Source: Bryopsis sp. KO-2023 (Eukaryota > Chlorophyta > Ulvophyceae > Bryopsidales > Bryopsidaceae). Taken from it: a DNA stretch of 64,000 nucleotides. Below the pieces are notes generated by a model. It did no database searches and had not been told where the DNA came from. It worked only from the letters and a program-made list of their open reading frames with translations. This document shows positions 12,101 to 22,842 of this stretch, piece after piece. The DNA is taken from NCBI GenBank assembly GCA_030272585.1, contig BSYQ01000009.1:1674001-1738000 (forward strand), given 5' to 3'. Position 1 is the stretch's first letter; the number at the start of each line of letters is the position of its first letter. The position numbers were made by a program, and so were the translations under genes.

Positions 12101-13716
12101 TCGATGCACATTCGCAAAGTCCCCTCCTTTTTGGGCACGAATAGTATCGGTGCACCATAGGGTGAATGCGAAGGTCGGATGAAGCCCTTTTCCAAGAGGA
12201 AATCAATTTGGGTCTTCATTTCGTCCAACTCTGCAGGTGAGTATCGATACAACGGCCGCCAAGCGGGTTTACTTCCTGGTTCTAAGTCGATTTTCATATC
12301 GTACTTAGGCCTCAACGGCGCTAACCCAGGTAAGTCCGCTGGAAACATGTCAGCGTTTTTCCGGAACGCATCCCGAATCACCTTCTCAGGTATTGCCGTA
12401 ACAGCATCCTCAAAACGCGGATCAACCTCAGTTGATGCATCATCCTTCTTCACCCGCAGGTGGTCTACCTTCTCAAGGTTAGCAAGGTGAAGCGTTTGAG
12501 TACTGTCCGGGAACTTAGACATGTTTGCCGTTGTTGGTTCAACAAGCAACAGTTCGTATTGATTCGTCTTTTTCTGATCCGAATTTGACATACTCTTTGC
12601 CTGACGCACAAGCACTAGACAAGAGTGTCTCCGTCTCTGTCGCAACGCTTTCGCGGCGACTTTTGCGGATATAATTTCCCCAAGGTTTGGGTCACTATCA
12701 GATGGGCTTTCGGGTATACCAGGCTGAACGCCTTGAATTACTGCGTCAGGTTGGTTGCGCCTTGGTATCCGAAGTTGATGCCTTTGCCAATCAATCATGG
12801 GGTTGACTCTTGTTAGCCATGCTTTACCCAAGATCAAGGCATGTTGAGTTTTAGGCAACACATACAAAGTCGTTGTGGCAGAAGTAGGTCCCAGCCGCAC
12901 TACTGTACGTATCTGCTGTTGGACATCTACCTTGGTGCCATCCGCGAGTACACAATCAGTGGGGGATTCCACTGGTTCAAACTTGACTCGGGTCATCGAC
13001 TTAGCCACATCTTCCGCTATGAAATCTCCCGATGCACCACTATCAATGAGTGCCGTGATCGGTCGATTGGCGATCTTAACTACCACTCGGAACAAGGATC
13101 CCACAGCGTCAGCTTCGCTTAACGTGGTAACCAACGTTCTGTGTTCCGTGGTAGGACTAGAGTTCGAGAATTTCGGTTCCTTTGGCTGGTGCGTTACGGA
13201 GAGCGGTTGTTGGTCGGTTTGACAACTAACGCTGCTTTGTTGCATCCGCACGGGCTGTTCACACCCCTGGCTGACACATGCCAAATACCGCCGCCAAGGT
13301 TTAACCGATGAGCGTGGAAAAAGTGCCTTTTTAGGCTGAAGGTTCGCGCTCTCTCTCATGGGGGCTTGCGTTTTCCTTCGTCGCTCATTCCCTCTTATTT
13401 CGCCACCTTCCCTTTGTTGGTTTTGGTCCAAACCAACTCGTCCATCCCAACCAGATAAGGCCATTCTCAGAGTTCCAACATGTTGGCTGACTGATGCATC
13501 CGCTACACCAGACATGTTTGAACGGTTCTCTTGGCGCTTTCCGGCTTCCTGTTCTAAAGCATTAGTCAACTTTTTGCAAACAGTGTGTTGATACAACACT
13601 GCCCACTGTTTCACACGTCCCTTTCCCCCACGAGATCCTCTTCTCGTTTTACCAATCCGTTTCTGAGGTGAACACGATTTTACTGGAGCACTGCCCCTCT
13701 TTTTACTCTTAGGCAA
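9160..13716 (-). CDS. pol: Pol polyprotein of Ty3 element 1
   Basis: 1518-residue frame. Domain order: a basic N-terminal region; aspartic protease (ALIDSGASGDFIAED); reverse transcriptase with the FLDDILIFS active-site block; RNase H; integrase with an HHCC zinc region (HKGQERT ... CPTCQRTK) and a DDE core; and a C-terminal chromodomain (YEVERIVDHRERR ... EYLVKWRGYG). The C-terminal chromodomain and this order define Ty3/gypsy chromoviruses. The chromodomain is known in the family to steer integration to particular chromatin. It lies 59 bp downstream of the gag stop. Confidence 0.95.
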   Translation of the reverse strand: MPKSKKRGSAPVKSCSPQKRIGKTRRGSRGGKGRVKQWAVLYQHTVCKKLTNALEQEAGKRQENRSNMSGVADASVSQHVGTLRMALSGWDGRVGLDQNQQREGGEIRGNERRRKTQAPMRESANLQPKKALFPRSSVKPWRRYLACVSQGCEQPVRMQQSSVSCQTDQQPLSVTHQPKEPKFSNSSPTTEHRTLVTTLSEADAVGSLFRVVVKIANRPITALIDSGASGDFIAEDVAKSMTRVKFEPVESPTDCVLADGTKVDVQQQIRTVVRLGPTSATTTLYVLPKTQHALILGKAWLTRVNPMIDWQRHQLRIPRRNQPDAVIQGVQPGIPESPSDSDPNLGEIISAKVAAKALRQRRRHSCLVLVRQAKSMSNSDQKKTNQYELLLVEPTTANMSKFPDSTQTLHLANLEKVDHLRVKKDDASTEVDPRFEDAVTAIPEKVIRDAFRKNADMFPADLPGLAPLRPKYDMKIDLEPGSKPAWRPLYRYSPAELDEMKTQIDFLLEKGFIRPSHSPYGAPILFVPKKEGTLRMCIDYRVLNRQTVKTRYPLPRTEELFDRLGGSRYFTKIDLRTGYWQQRLNPDDVHKSAFRSRYGHYEFLVVPFGLTGAPGYFMSMLNDILREYLDDFVVVFLDDILIFSRTAEGHARHVNAVMQKLREQQLYCKLPKCELAKQGVEYLGHWISAGGVKPMDDKVAKLKNWPQPQTVSEVRSFLGMASYYRKFIFRFSEIAAPLHELTKANVVFRWTPECQRAFETLRRYLTTQPVLLYPDLKRPFVVYTDSSQFAVGGVLCQEGPSGVLQPVAYESHKMNPAERNYPVHEQELLAVVHCLRTWRPYLEGRKFQLQTDNASLQFLKTQPTLTRRQARWVELLSAFDFDIVHVKGSANVVADALSRMPLREDTLKTPCGGGTTTPAKADEPAKADGYRNSGDSGQETGPERPGKGQLGDWASDASDVALEEPPLKFWDPSPKEVEKLGRRDLGDAAAAEEESGDLEGKTDRPSLELNAMVDVRTGPTDDLLDAIRNAQRLDQSVADIVTRLEARDPNALAMYEMEEDGLLKRKLSGPQGEELCLVVPSGNIRNLVLRLCHDSPASGHKGQERTRELVGRYFYWRFWKKDVNHYVRTCPTCQRTKAMTRRPAGLLQPLPVPTRKWESIATDLVVELPETARGHNAIAVFCDRLTKMVHLVPTTTRVTAEGYAQLFFQNIWRLHGLPKSIVSDRDTRFTSHFWRSLWEMLGGQLRMSTSFHPQTDGITERDIRTVQETLRAYVSERQDGWDIRLAQVEYVYNSGIHSATKYSPFYLNYGLHPEHPAALVSARPVDPKAEGVNQFTKRLRDDLRTAKQQLEVARTRMKRVADQRRRDEQFAVGERVLLRTKNFEFKHGGPSSKLRAKYVGPFRISARIGEVAYRLQLPQGWLIHDVFHVSLLRKFLTTAAYGQRELEAPPPELVEGQEEYEVERIVDHRERRRGRQTVTEYLVKWRGYGMEEALWLPFSELQNALQAVADYRTAARLP

Positions 13717-13775
13717 GTGCCTATTCGGTTTACAGCCAGTTGCTTTAACCTCTCCGGCTATCCGATGCGAGGAAA

Positions 13776-15179
13776 TCAGTTTCCCTGCATAGTAAATCGT
13801 CCTCTTTTTCCACCTCCGCCTTGCACACTTGATTGTGCGTCGGCGCGTCCAGATGTTTCCCCAGAGGTTTCCACACGACCATCACCCTCAGGTGGATTCG
13901 TTTGTGGTTTCCCTCTGCCGCGATTGCGACCTAGGCCTCGGCCTTGGGTTTTCTGGAATGGATTGTAACCCCCACTACCAGCAAGTTGAGAGGTTACCCC
14001 TCCTATGCCCTGGATAAGAGCGAGGGCTCCTTCGAAGTCACCGTCGAGTTCTGTTCTGATTCTGAGGTCGTATTGCATAGCCTTTGGTAGACAATCCTCA
14101 AAAATGCGATACGCCTCGGCGTTAGACAGGTTCTTGCACCTTGTCCTCGCCTGACGAAACTGCTGACAATAGGACACAATATCCTTGTTATTGCCTAGAC
14201 GGAGCTTCTCCAACTCGTCACGCTGGTAGCGTTCTCTGTTGATCGGCTCGAACTGGGTTGTGAACACATCACAAAACGCGTCCCAGTCGAGAGCGTTGAG
14301 CCACACTCTATGCTGAGGGTTCATGTTAACCCATGCAACTGCCGATCCACCCAATAAGGTTAGGGTTATAGGAATGCGTCCGGGATCGTTAATCAGCATA
14401 GCATCGAAGTACAGAGTTAAGCTCTCGAGCCACTCTGAGGCCAACTCCCTTCGGTTTTCTGGAATGAATTTTTCTGGTTGCGGTAGCCTCAAAGGCGCAA
14501 TAGCAGGTATTCTTGCGTCAACCACTTGTGGTTGCGCCACAGGTTGTCCCTGTGCTGCCGTGGCTTCTACCCTTGCAACTCCTGCATCCAACCGATTCAC
14601 GAGAGTATCCGTTCGCTCGTTAGCGCTTCGGAGAGTGTCCGCTATTTCTGCACTACACTCGCCTCGTACTTGATGCACCCGGTTTTCACATTCAGTGGCG
14701 ACTTGGTCGATCCGTGCTTGTAAAGCTCGGTCGTTCTGCTCAAGTCGTTGCAACTCTGCCGTGTTAACCACAGGACTTGGTTGTGGGGTCGGTCGGTGTT
14801 CAACCGCCGTTACCCTTTGGAGTAGATCATTTATGATAGCCAAATACCGAGTATTTTGACCCTCCAAATCCGCCAACCTTCTATCGACTGCGTTTCGATA
14901 GTCCTGGTTCAACTGGCGCTCACGCCTTAAGCTCTCAGATAAGCTTATAATGTCCTGTGACGCATCTCTTCGACTCTGTTCGACCATCGCTTGGATGTCG
15001 TTACACCTTTCGTCGAGATGTGTTGTTCTATCTCGCATTTCAGCTCCTAGCCCTCGATGGCGCGTGTGCAAACGCATAAACTCATCGTGGCGTGCATACT
15101 GAACTGGTCCCTCTGAGGGAACCTCAGGTGGAGTCTCTGGCGTACCAGGTGGTGCGTTCACAGATCCTTGTGCTGCCAT
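13776..15179 (-). CDS. gag: Gag-like protein of Ty3 element 1
   Basis: 467-residue frame upstream of pol. The N-terminal half is helical and coiled-coil-like. The middle has the retrotransposon-gag pattern (ASEWLESLTLYFDAM ... FTTQFEP ... LRLGNNKDIVSYCQQFRQ). The C-terminus is glycine/arginine-rich. It is the expected structural protein of the particle by position and pattern. Confidence 0.88.
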   Translation of the reverse strand: MAAQGSVNAPPGTPETPPEVPSEGPVQYARHDEFMRLHTRHRGLGAEMRDRTTHLDERCNDIQAMVEQSRRDASQDIISLSESLRRERQLNQDYRNAVDRRLADLEGQNTRYLAIINDLLQRVTAVEHRPTPQPSPVVNTAELQRLEQNDRALQARIDQVATECENRVHQVRGECSAEIADTLRSANERTDTLVNRLDAGVARVEATAAQGQPVAQPQVVDARIPAIAPLRLPQPEKFIPENRRELASEWLESLTLYFDAMLINDPGRIPITLTLLGGSAVAWVNMNPQHRVWLNALDWDAFCDVFTTQFEPINRERYQRDELEKLRLGNNKDIVSYCQQFRQARTRCKNLSNAEAYRIFEDCLPKAMQYDLRIRTELDGDFEGALALIQGIGGVTSQLAGSGGYNPFQKTQGRGLGRNRGRGKPQTNPPEGDGRVETSGETSGRADAQSSVQGGGGKRGRFTMQGN

Positions 15180-17240
15180 ATTGCGTCACCCTCAGGTGGT
15201 TTGGCTGTCGCACTTAGGACGTAGGTCGTTTGGCGTGAGTTACTGCGTTAGCCTTAGTAACTTGCACCGACTCTCTGGTGAGCGCAACCTGCGTCTCTAC
15301 CAAGTCGTGTCAACTGTTTGAACGTGCTGGCTGCCGCAATTGCGTCAGCTACAGTGCTCGTCGTGGTGCAGAAGCTCACTTCTGTCACTCTTTCAACTGC
15401 GTCTGTGACGCTCCGAAAACGCATTCGGCACAACTACTAATTCTTCATTCGCGCCGCGACTGAAGGTAGAGTCGTACTGAACTACCGCAGAGTCTGTCTA
15501 CGGCAACGGAGTCGGACTACGCCGACGTTGAATGTCTTATCCAAAAACTTGGTATCTGAACTGCAACGCACTGAAACTATCGTCACCTAAGAAGTCGGCT
15601 AAGACCAGTCGCGCTAACAATCATCACCATCCGAGAGTCACAGTCTCGATTCCCCATAACAACGAAAAGCCTAAGACCAGGCATCTGAACGCAACACGAG
15701 TCAAAGTCGACGGAGACACCCGCTAAGAGGGCCTTGCTCCCGAGAGTGAGACAGAAAGTGGAGTCCTCTGGAGGATGGTTGCTAAGAGACCATGGCCTAA
15801 GAGGACTCTGGAAACTGAGCTGGAGAAAGAGAGAAAACACAAAACGCAAACACCAAAAACGAAAGGAGACACTCAGAGGAGAAAAACCTCCTAAGAGAAG
15901 GGCAGCACCTTCTCTTACTATTCTGACTCCACTCCTATTTCCTCTAGAATCAAAGTTTGATCAGAAACAATCTTATTGTGAATAAAGACACTCAGAGACA
16001 CAAGAATAATAGCAAGAGAATATTTTTACAGAAAGAGAAGGGATGGTGTATCCCATTTCAAAAGTGTACTTCAGAAAACCTTGGATGATGCTATCTTTGG
16101 CCAGAAGTACCTCGTCCGGTCGGGATTCCCGTTTAAGGTAAGTCGCGAAGCTTTCCTTAAGTCCGTCACGATAAGAGAGTCCTCCTATAGATAGATGTCC
16201 GAAGTAAGAAGTAAACGAGGTATTCACCGAGTTCTGTCTGTTCTCTATCAGAATTCTGTGGGATATTTATACTCGCGGCCGGTTCTAGCGCTAGCGCATG
16301 TGTGCTGGCCGCGAGTTCGGCGTCACGACAGGGGTCGACTAGCGACCCGACTGCCAGTCGTGCGTATCGCCTAAAAGATCGCTTTTCGTAGGGAGTTGTA
16401 TCCGTTTCGCTGGAATCCATAGTGTTTTCGCTGGCTCCTTGTGTTCCCAGCCGCACGTTTCGTAGAAGTCATACCTCGGATGTCATAAAACGACAGTGCC
16501 GGCAGTAAGACTCCTAGTACTCTGCGCTAGCCATGGGTTGGCGTGCCAGCTATTCAATATCTTCCAGCGTATCAATATACAACTTTTCCTACGTCATCGA
16601 CCTCGTCAGGAATTGAACCCGACGTACGAACCACCAGGTCTCACATAGAGCAGCGTAAAATACGACTGTTTATCAGTGTGAGTTGGCAATTCCATTCTTC
16701 CGAATTATCATCGGAATAATCATTACATCTGGTGGCAGTACATCTGCCATGTTCTTTCTAGCTCCGTCACAGCGTCAACTCGCGACTTGCGTCAACCGCC
16801 ACCGTTCCAGGTGCGTCAACTGCACAGAGCTCGCTGAAACGACGTTTCAACCTCAGGAGCTCACTCCTGGTAGTAGCACTGGCGCGTTTCAAACGTTGCG
16901 TCAAAAGATTCCAAGCGCCTGCCGATTCTGGGCTGATCGTCAGAATCGTCGCTAGGCTTCCGCGTTTGTTCGTCAAAGAGAACTTAGAGCAAAGTCGACT
17001 CTTTTAGGACTCTAGAGTGCCTAACGCGTTTGTTGCGCGTGGTTCAACTCCCTTAGGAGGTAGGTCACTCTTTCCCTGTAGGGAATGACGTTTTTCCGAC
17101 GACTTTTCGCGCTGGCCTCGCCCTTGGGTCGAGTGCGTGAACTTAAGTTGCGTTAGCCTCTCTTAGAGGTCGTCTTATCCTTAAAAAGTCGTTCAACTCG
17201 CGTTAGCCGCGTTTTAAGGCCTTAGCCGCTCCGAAACCAA
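15180..17240 (-). other. long leader of Ty3 element 1
   Basis: About 2 kb between the 5' LTR and gag, with no supported gene. It contains the primer-binding-site-like sequence next to the LTR and repeated GCGTCAAC/CGTTAG-type motifs. Long untranslated leaders are common in chromoviruses. Confidence 0.6.
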
Positions 17241-17497
17241 TGAAACAGTGGTGGAGACCACTGGTGATACGCACTGGAACTTTTGTTCGCGTGAAAAATG
17301 AATTACAATAGTGGGCGCGAAAGCCCCTTAAGTAGTCCCCTGATACAACCTATCAACACCTGTCAACACCTATCAAGGTCCCTTCAGTCGTACCAGAGTG
17401 GACCCTTCACACACACGTGTTACCACTCACTTCCTCGTGAGCTGACCTGTGGTACTACTGTACCGCCAGTCTCACCAAAGACCCGACGGCTGTAACA
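17241..17497 (-). repeat. 5' LTR of Ty3 element 1
   Basis: 257 bp, TG...CA, matching 8337-8593. The duplication CAAAC follows directly. Confidence 0.95.
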
Positions 17498-18926
17498 CAA
17501 ACAAAACAAAACAAACGGAACGGACATAAGAAACCACTTCTCACTCTCCTCGCTCAGCCCATCATCCACGCCATCCTCTGCAGAAAAGTTAATGTCGTCC
17601 AACTCCAAGGGCGGCGACTCAAACTCGGCATTCTCGATATTGTCCGAGCGCATAGTCCTGTGCACCGATTACAATGAATTGACTAATCAATAAATCACCA
17701 AGGAGGACAATCGCGGAAAAAAAAAAACACTGGAAGCGTTCACTGTGGAATAAAGACAAAGTAACATCACATGAAATTGTTAGAGGAGACTCACCTAACG
17801 AGAGCTAAATCTTTATAGAAGAATTGATGTTTCTTCATTTCATCCAAGTTCTTGATCCGCATGTCGTCTATCGATAATCTCACAATCAAGTGTATGAGGG
17901 TTGCACCCGCAACGGAAAGCCGACCGTTGTGATCTAACAAAAATCTACCCTTCCCTCCTCGATTAATAATTGTTAAAACTGAATCAATAAAAGGACCACC
18001 AAAATCATCCTCTTCAAATTTGCGCCAACTTCCGTTCTTAAACATTGCCGAGGAAAAGGGGAAACGGTTTTTACTTTCAACAACGGCTTCGAGTAATTTC
18101 GTAGAAATATTTCCCCGCGACGCCCGTAATTCCGCTTTGGATTTTTTTACGAGGGCAAACCAAATTGCACTCTCGTCGGTGGTGAGCATGGTTTCAGCCT
18201 CTTGAAAAGAAGAAAAATTTTCGGGAAAAAAATCAACGAAAGTAGCAAGCATATTTTTGATCTCATCTTCGGGGACATACACGTATTTCCGCAACAACAT
18301 TTTTCGATCATCTAATGTACGCCCCAATTGGGCAAAGTATACTTCTGGATCTTTTGTTTTTTTTTGTGATTTTTCCTTTTTTTTCATTTGCTTCAGAAGT
18401 GCTCTCAGTAGATCATTTGTTTCCCTTTGTGCTTTGGTGTTGTCAAGAGTAGCAAGTTCCAAGCGACGAAAGCCTTGTTGGATCGCTTCAGAAAATCCTG
18501 CAGTACAAGTCTCATTTTATTTGCTGAACTGAAAATATCAAATCAGACTGCAACAATTGTTGTTGCAGTTGCATGTCACTATTGCAGCCGTCAAATCTTT
18601 GCCACTGCAACAGTTACATCGCTACCACAAGGCATCACGGACTGCTCTTAAAAACAAGATCGCTGTTAGCCCGAGAATCTGAACGAGGTAAACCACCAGT
18701 CGTGTCAGTCGAAGCAAATGTAAGACCCACCGTCCTCTTGCTGACGCCCTTCACCAACTGCAGCCAGAGCACGTGGCATACTGTCGCTTTCGCATCGCCT
18801 TTCATCAACTGCGTGCACAGAATGTGGCCCATCATCATGTTGGCGTCGCTCTTCCTCAACTCCAGCCAGAGCACGTGGCCTCTTAACAGCTCGAGACGAC
18901 TTGCCTTTCCTTCCTTGCTGAGACAT
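17498..18926 (-). CDS. second gene of the Plavaka-like element, unknown function, interrupted
   Basis: Three exons read on the minus strand: 18926-18731 (starts MSQQGRKGKSSRAVKRPRAL), 18497-17795, and 17657 to the Ty3 insertion at 17498. Junctions are GT-AG and keep frame, with donors GTGGGT and GTGAGT and acceptors CTGCAG and GCACAG. The visible 353 codons give a basic N-terminus, a lysine-rich stretch (MKKKEKSQKKTK), a mixed globular-looking middle (about residues 100-290) and an acidic third exon (SAEDGVDDGLSEESE). I do not recognise a family. It is divergent from the transposase, whose start lies 1055 bp away, so it may be an accessory DNA-binding or regulatory factor of the transposon; that is inference. 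Ty3 element 1 sits in its third exon, so the 3' end is displaced to below 8336 and was not resolved. Confidence 0.6.
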
Positions 18927-19980
18927 CTGTGCCTGAATTTGTGATTCAATCCAACTGAATCACAAATTCCTATTTCCAACAAAGTGCAGGACTGGACAGG
19001 AATGGATGTGCTGCACAATGAAACCAATCCCTGCTTATACCAAATGAAATTGGTCAGAAGTACGTTTGCTCATTAGCAACGAGATATACTTCCCTCAGAA
19101 AAGCATACTTCAACAAGCTTCTTTCAACAAAAAGATACAATTCCTTATGAAGTTCTGAATTATGCAAGCTTATTCCTGCTCTCCTAGCCACTCAAAAAAA
19201 GGTCCCAATCATGAGAAGGTACAGATTGTATTGGATGTGGCCATTATGGAATGAAGGGGTGGGATTCAACGGCTCAGAACGATTGACATCAGCGGCACCG
19301 TTGCACGTGATGGATCGTGTGAGTTTGAAAACTTCTTGGCACTACATTGAGAGGGAGGTTTTTAGTGAACATCAGTGAAGGACACTGTGGATTCTGTTGC
19401 TTCGTTTTTCTAAGCCGTCTAGCCTGGAATTTTAGAATCCCTGAACCGTTCAGGATTCGTGCCTGGTGACAGGAACAAGGTGACTGGTCAGACCTCGAAT
19501 TATTCGTGTGAGTGTTTCTGTACCAACAACGCATTTGCAGTGGAATTTTTCGTGTGAGTGTTTCTGTACCAAGAACGCATTTGCAGTGGAATTATTCGTG
19601 TGAGTGTTTCTATACCAAGAACGCATTTGCAGTGGGCTGGTCTCATTTCACTTCCAGTAATGGCGTCACAAACACAATAATTTGCTCATTGTGGCTCTAA
19701 GAGTAGCACCGAATGCAACCTTGAATCTCTATATTTGTAGTGGCATGAAATTATGCAACGCCTAATAAGGAACTCGACACATACACCAGAACATTCTTTT
19801 TTTAGATGCCTTGTTTCCTCTTTTGTTTTGAAATTTTGGGCAGAGGTTGTGACACAGCTGTTGAACTTCGCAGGGCACTACCCTTAGGGCAGAAGGGTTC
19901 CTGGGCAGACATTTTCGAGTATCTTTCTTGCACTACACAATTTTTCGATCGAGAAAAAATACACACACACACACAAGAAC
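18927..19980. promoter_or_regulatory. divergent intergenic region of the Plavaka-like element
   Basis: Separates the minus-strand gene and the transposase, so it should hold both promoters. It includes three copies of a 46-bp unit (starting 19505, 19551 and 19597) around CGTGTGAGTGTTTCTGTACC and AACGCATTTGCAGTGG, which could be regulatory sites. No clear TATA box was identified. Confidence 0.45.
19505..19642 (+). repeat. 46-bp direct repeats, three copies
   Basis: Unit contains CGTGTGAGTGTTTCTGTACC and ACGCATTTGCAGTGG. Copies start at 19505, 19551 and 19597 with few substitutions. Confidence 0.8.
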
Positions 19981-21982
19981 ATGTTCCGATGTGATGCATG
20001 TCAAAGAAGCTTCAAAACTGCCGGGGGTCTTGGATTACATCATCAGAGGGTTGGATATCCATTTTGCGGTGGAAGACCAAAAAAAAGAGCACGAGCAAGC
20101 GAAACATCAACAGACCTGGAAAATCAAAACCATACACATGACAGATCACCATATATGACAGTGAACACTTTGGATGTTAGAGTTCAACAACATCTTGAAG
20201 ATGATGGTCCAAATGTTTCAAGAAAAACACAGAGTCCCTCACGATCATCAAACAGCTCGAGGGATTCAAAGAGCACCTCAGACCTGGATCTATCGGAGGT
20301 TGAAAATAAAGAAGAAAAAAAAAGTTTTGATGAGGTTTCAAAATTTGCTGCCTTGTGCGCACAAGAGATGACTAATTCTGCAACAGATAAACTCCTTAAC
20401 CTTATACATGATCCACGATTCCGCCTCAACAAAATCAAAGAAGAATTCAGGTCATCCCGCGATGTGAATGCCTATTTAGATGCACGTCAGGAGAAAGGAG
20501 AGGTAGGTAAAGCTGAATTTTGAGAAAGGGCATGTCAGATTTCATATTTGTGTGTGTGTGCGACTAAGAAAGTGTGCACATGATTGAAGGCATTTCTCTC
20601 CAAAAACATCGCTCTACCTTCGGACAACCAAGACTTGACTTTCTTCTATCGAAATTCTCTTGCATGTGTGAGAGCCTTATTCAAGGCAATTCCAGAGGAG
20701 GAAATGCATCTACATCCACAAAAAAGAACAAGTTCGAGCGGTGCACGCATTTATTGCGGGTTACACACAGGAGAATGGTGGGAGAGAGCTGCCAAGCAAA
20801 TCCCAGCTGGGGCAGTAATTATACCACTTATTTTTTATTCAGATGCAACTGATCTTGATGAAATACGCAAAGAAAGTGCACGGCCCATTCTCATCACTTT
20901 GGGGAACATCCCACCTGAGCTGCAAAGGAAAAGGGGTGGCAACAAACTCGTTGCCTATTTTTGTAAACTGGAACAAAAAAGAGAACATGGGCTGAGTGGC
21001 GAGGTATTTAAACGAAGAAAAAGAGAACTCACCCAAGACATGATGGCCATGCTCCTGGAACCCCTGCGGCATGCAAACAAACGGTACTTGCAAAAACCCT
21101 TGAAACTTCCCACCTGCACAATCAAAACCAATCCAGCAAGATTCAAAAAACAAGAATACATTGGATTCATCAAGTACTCTCCAGAATTGTTAAAAGTAGA
21201 TCAGAACTATCAAAAACATAACAGAAATGTCAAAAACAAACCAGAATTGTCAAAAACAAACCAGAATTATCAAAAATAGAGCATAATTATTAGGAACAAA
21301 ACAAAATTATCAAAAACAAACCAGAATTATCAAAAATAGAGCATAATTATTAATAACAAACCAAAATTATCAAAAACAAACCAGAATTATCAAAAACATA
21401 CAAAATTATCAAAAATAAACCACAGATATCAAGAATATACCAGAATTGTAAAAACAAACCAAAATTATCAAAAATAGACCAGAATTATCAAGAACAAACC
21501 ACAACTTAAAAGAATAGACCAGAATTTTCAGAATTACACAAAATTATCAAAAACAAACCACATCTATCAAAAATAGAACAGAATTGTTAAAAACAAACCA
21601 AAATTATCAAAAACAAACCACCCCTAGCAAAAATAGATGGGATTTGTTAAAAACAAACCATAGTTATTAAGAATACACCAGAATTATCAAGAACAAACCA
21701 AAATTATCAAAAATAAACCAAAATTATCAAAAATAAACCAAAATTATCAAAAATAAACCTGATATCTATGACATCGGTTATAGTTCATTAACAAAAAAGA
21801 CACAAACAGAAATAGATTTTATTGCAATAATAAATAATTTAAACAAAAAGATTTCAATTTTATCCCCTTTAGGGGAATTTGGATGGAAGGACCAAGAGGG
21901 AAGCAATACTTTTGCTTCCCTGTCCCTTGCCTTTACCTTGCCGACCACGTCGAAGCTTCGGATATTTTTAGTGTTCGGTGTG
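19981..21982 (+). CDS. Plavaka-type transposase, 5' part (exons 1, 2 and start of 3)
   Basis: Exon 1 (19981-20502) begins with a C2H2 zinc finger, FRCDACQRSFKTAGGLGLHH, then a serine-rich acidic linker. Exon 2 (20590-21173) carries family hallmarks: GEWWERAAKQIPAGAVIIPL, YSDATDLDEIRKES and ITLGNIPPELQRKRGG. Exon 3 starts at 21873 (GIWMEGPRGKQYFCFP, LADHVEAS) and runs to the insertion of LTR element B at 21983. Intron 1 is 87 bp; intron 2 (21174-21872) is filled with a degenerate tandem repeat. Both introns are GT-AG and phases agree. Plavaka transposases are DDE enzymes of the CACTA group found in fungi and protists. The gene continues at 38292 and again at 56659. Summed exons without the insertions are 2664 bp (888 codons) in one frame, so this copy was intact until the insertions arrived. 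Confidence 0.85.
21190..21775 (+). repeat. degenerate AT-rich tandem repeat inside transposase intron 2
   Basis: About 25 copies of a roughly 18-22 bp unit, consensus near AAATTATCAAAAACAAACC with variants ATAGACC and ATACACC. It makes up most of the 699-bp intron. Confidence 0.85.
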
Positions 21983-22598
21983 TGTAACGGTTGGTTATCG
22001 CAGCACTCGAGCTGGAACTACAAGAGTAGTTGCCATGCTTCCTGCAGTTGAAAAAGGGAAGGTTGCAAGAGTGCAACGTGTAGGAGCAGCGTGCGAGAGT
22101 GCGGCGTGTAGGAGTGCAGCGTGCAGCGGTGCAGCGTGCAGCGGTGGATGCAGCGTGCAGCGGTGGATGCAGCGTGCAGCAGTGCAGAGGTGCAGCGGTG
22201 CAGCGGTGTAGAGGTGCAGAGGTGGAGAGGTGCAGAGGTGCAGAGGTGCAGAGGTGCAGTAGTGCGACACCCTTGGAGTCACGACTACAACCAAGCTCGA
22301 TGGAGTTTGATGGATGATGATGTGGCAGCCATCAAAGTCGAGTTGTCAATTGGACGTGTGAGTTCTCGTGGAATAGGGGCACGTTCACAGTTGAGGTGGC
22401 AAGGAGATGTGTGAATTCCTAGTGAATAGTGACACGTCGACAGGAACAAGGGTTTGATGCGCTGTGGCGCTAGGGTATAAGAGTGTGGAAGGAAAAGGTC
22501 GTTGTATCTTCTTTATAACTTTATTCTTGTAAGGAAGTTCTATCTAACGAGACGCTTGAGGAAGGCACTCGTCCTCCTCTAGGAGGGCGAGGGGACCT
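21983..22598 (+). repeat. 5' LTR of element B (main part)
   Basis: Matches the start of 37657-38286. It includes a GCAGAGGTGCAG-type minisatellite (about 22090-22262). The last 22 bp lie beyond the nested Ty3 element, at 29855-29876. Confidence 0.92.
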
Positions 22599-22842
22599 TG
22601 TTGTGCTGCTTGACTTTCAGTGGCAGTGAAAGTCTTTCTCAAACCAAAACCTGGAAAGAGAGTGTACCAACGCCTTTTATGAGCGTTGCTAGTACACATG
22701 GTAGCAATCACCATACTTGGTGATTGGACCCTGCTACCACCGTGTGGGGACAGATGCAAATGTGTCACGACAGGTGACACACGTGGCGACACACATGTAC
22801 ACGTGGCGACACACCGTGACACACGCGTGTGACGTCATAACA
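22599..22842 (-). repeat. 3' LTR of Ty3 element 2
   Basis: 244 bp, pairs with 29606-29849. It contains several CACGTG/GTGACAC repeats near its outer end. Confidence 0.95.

Larger units (their letters stand above)
8337..17497 (-). mobile_element. Ty3/gypsy chromovirus 1, complete
   Basis: LTR retrotransposon with 257-bp LTRs (8337-8593 and 17241-17497) that start TG and end CA and look identical by eye. It is flanked by the 5-bp duplication CAAAC (8332-8336 and 17498-17502). A primer-binding-site-like TGGTTTCGGAGCGG lies next to the 5' LTR in element orientation and a purine-rich tract next to the 3' LTR. It holds separate gag and pol frames. It looks whole, and identical LTRs imply a very recent insertion. 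It sits in the third exon of the Plavaka-like element's minus-strand gene. Confidence 0.95.

Noticed and set aside
16590-16660. Minus-strand tRNA-like GGGTTCAATTCC block
   Set aside because: Only the B-box resembles a tRNA; no acceptor or D-arm pairing was found and it lies in the leader of Ty3 element 1.
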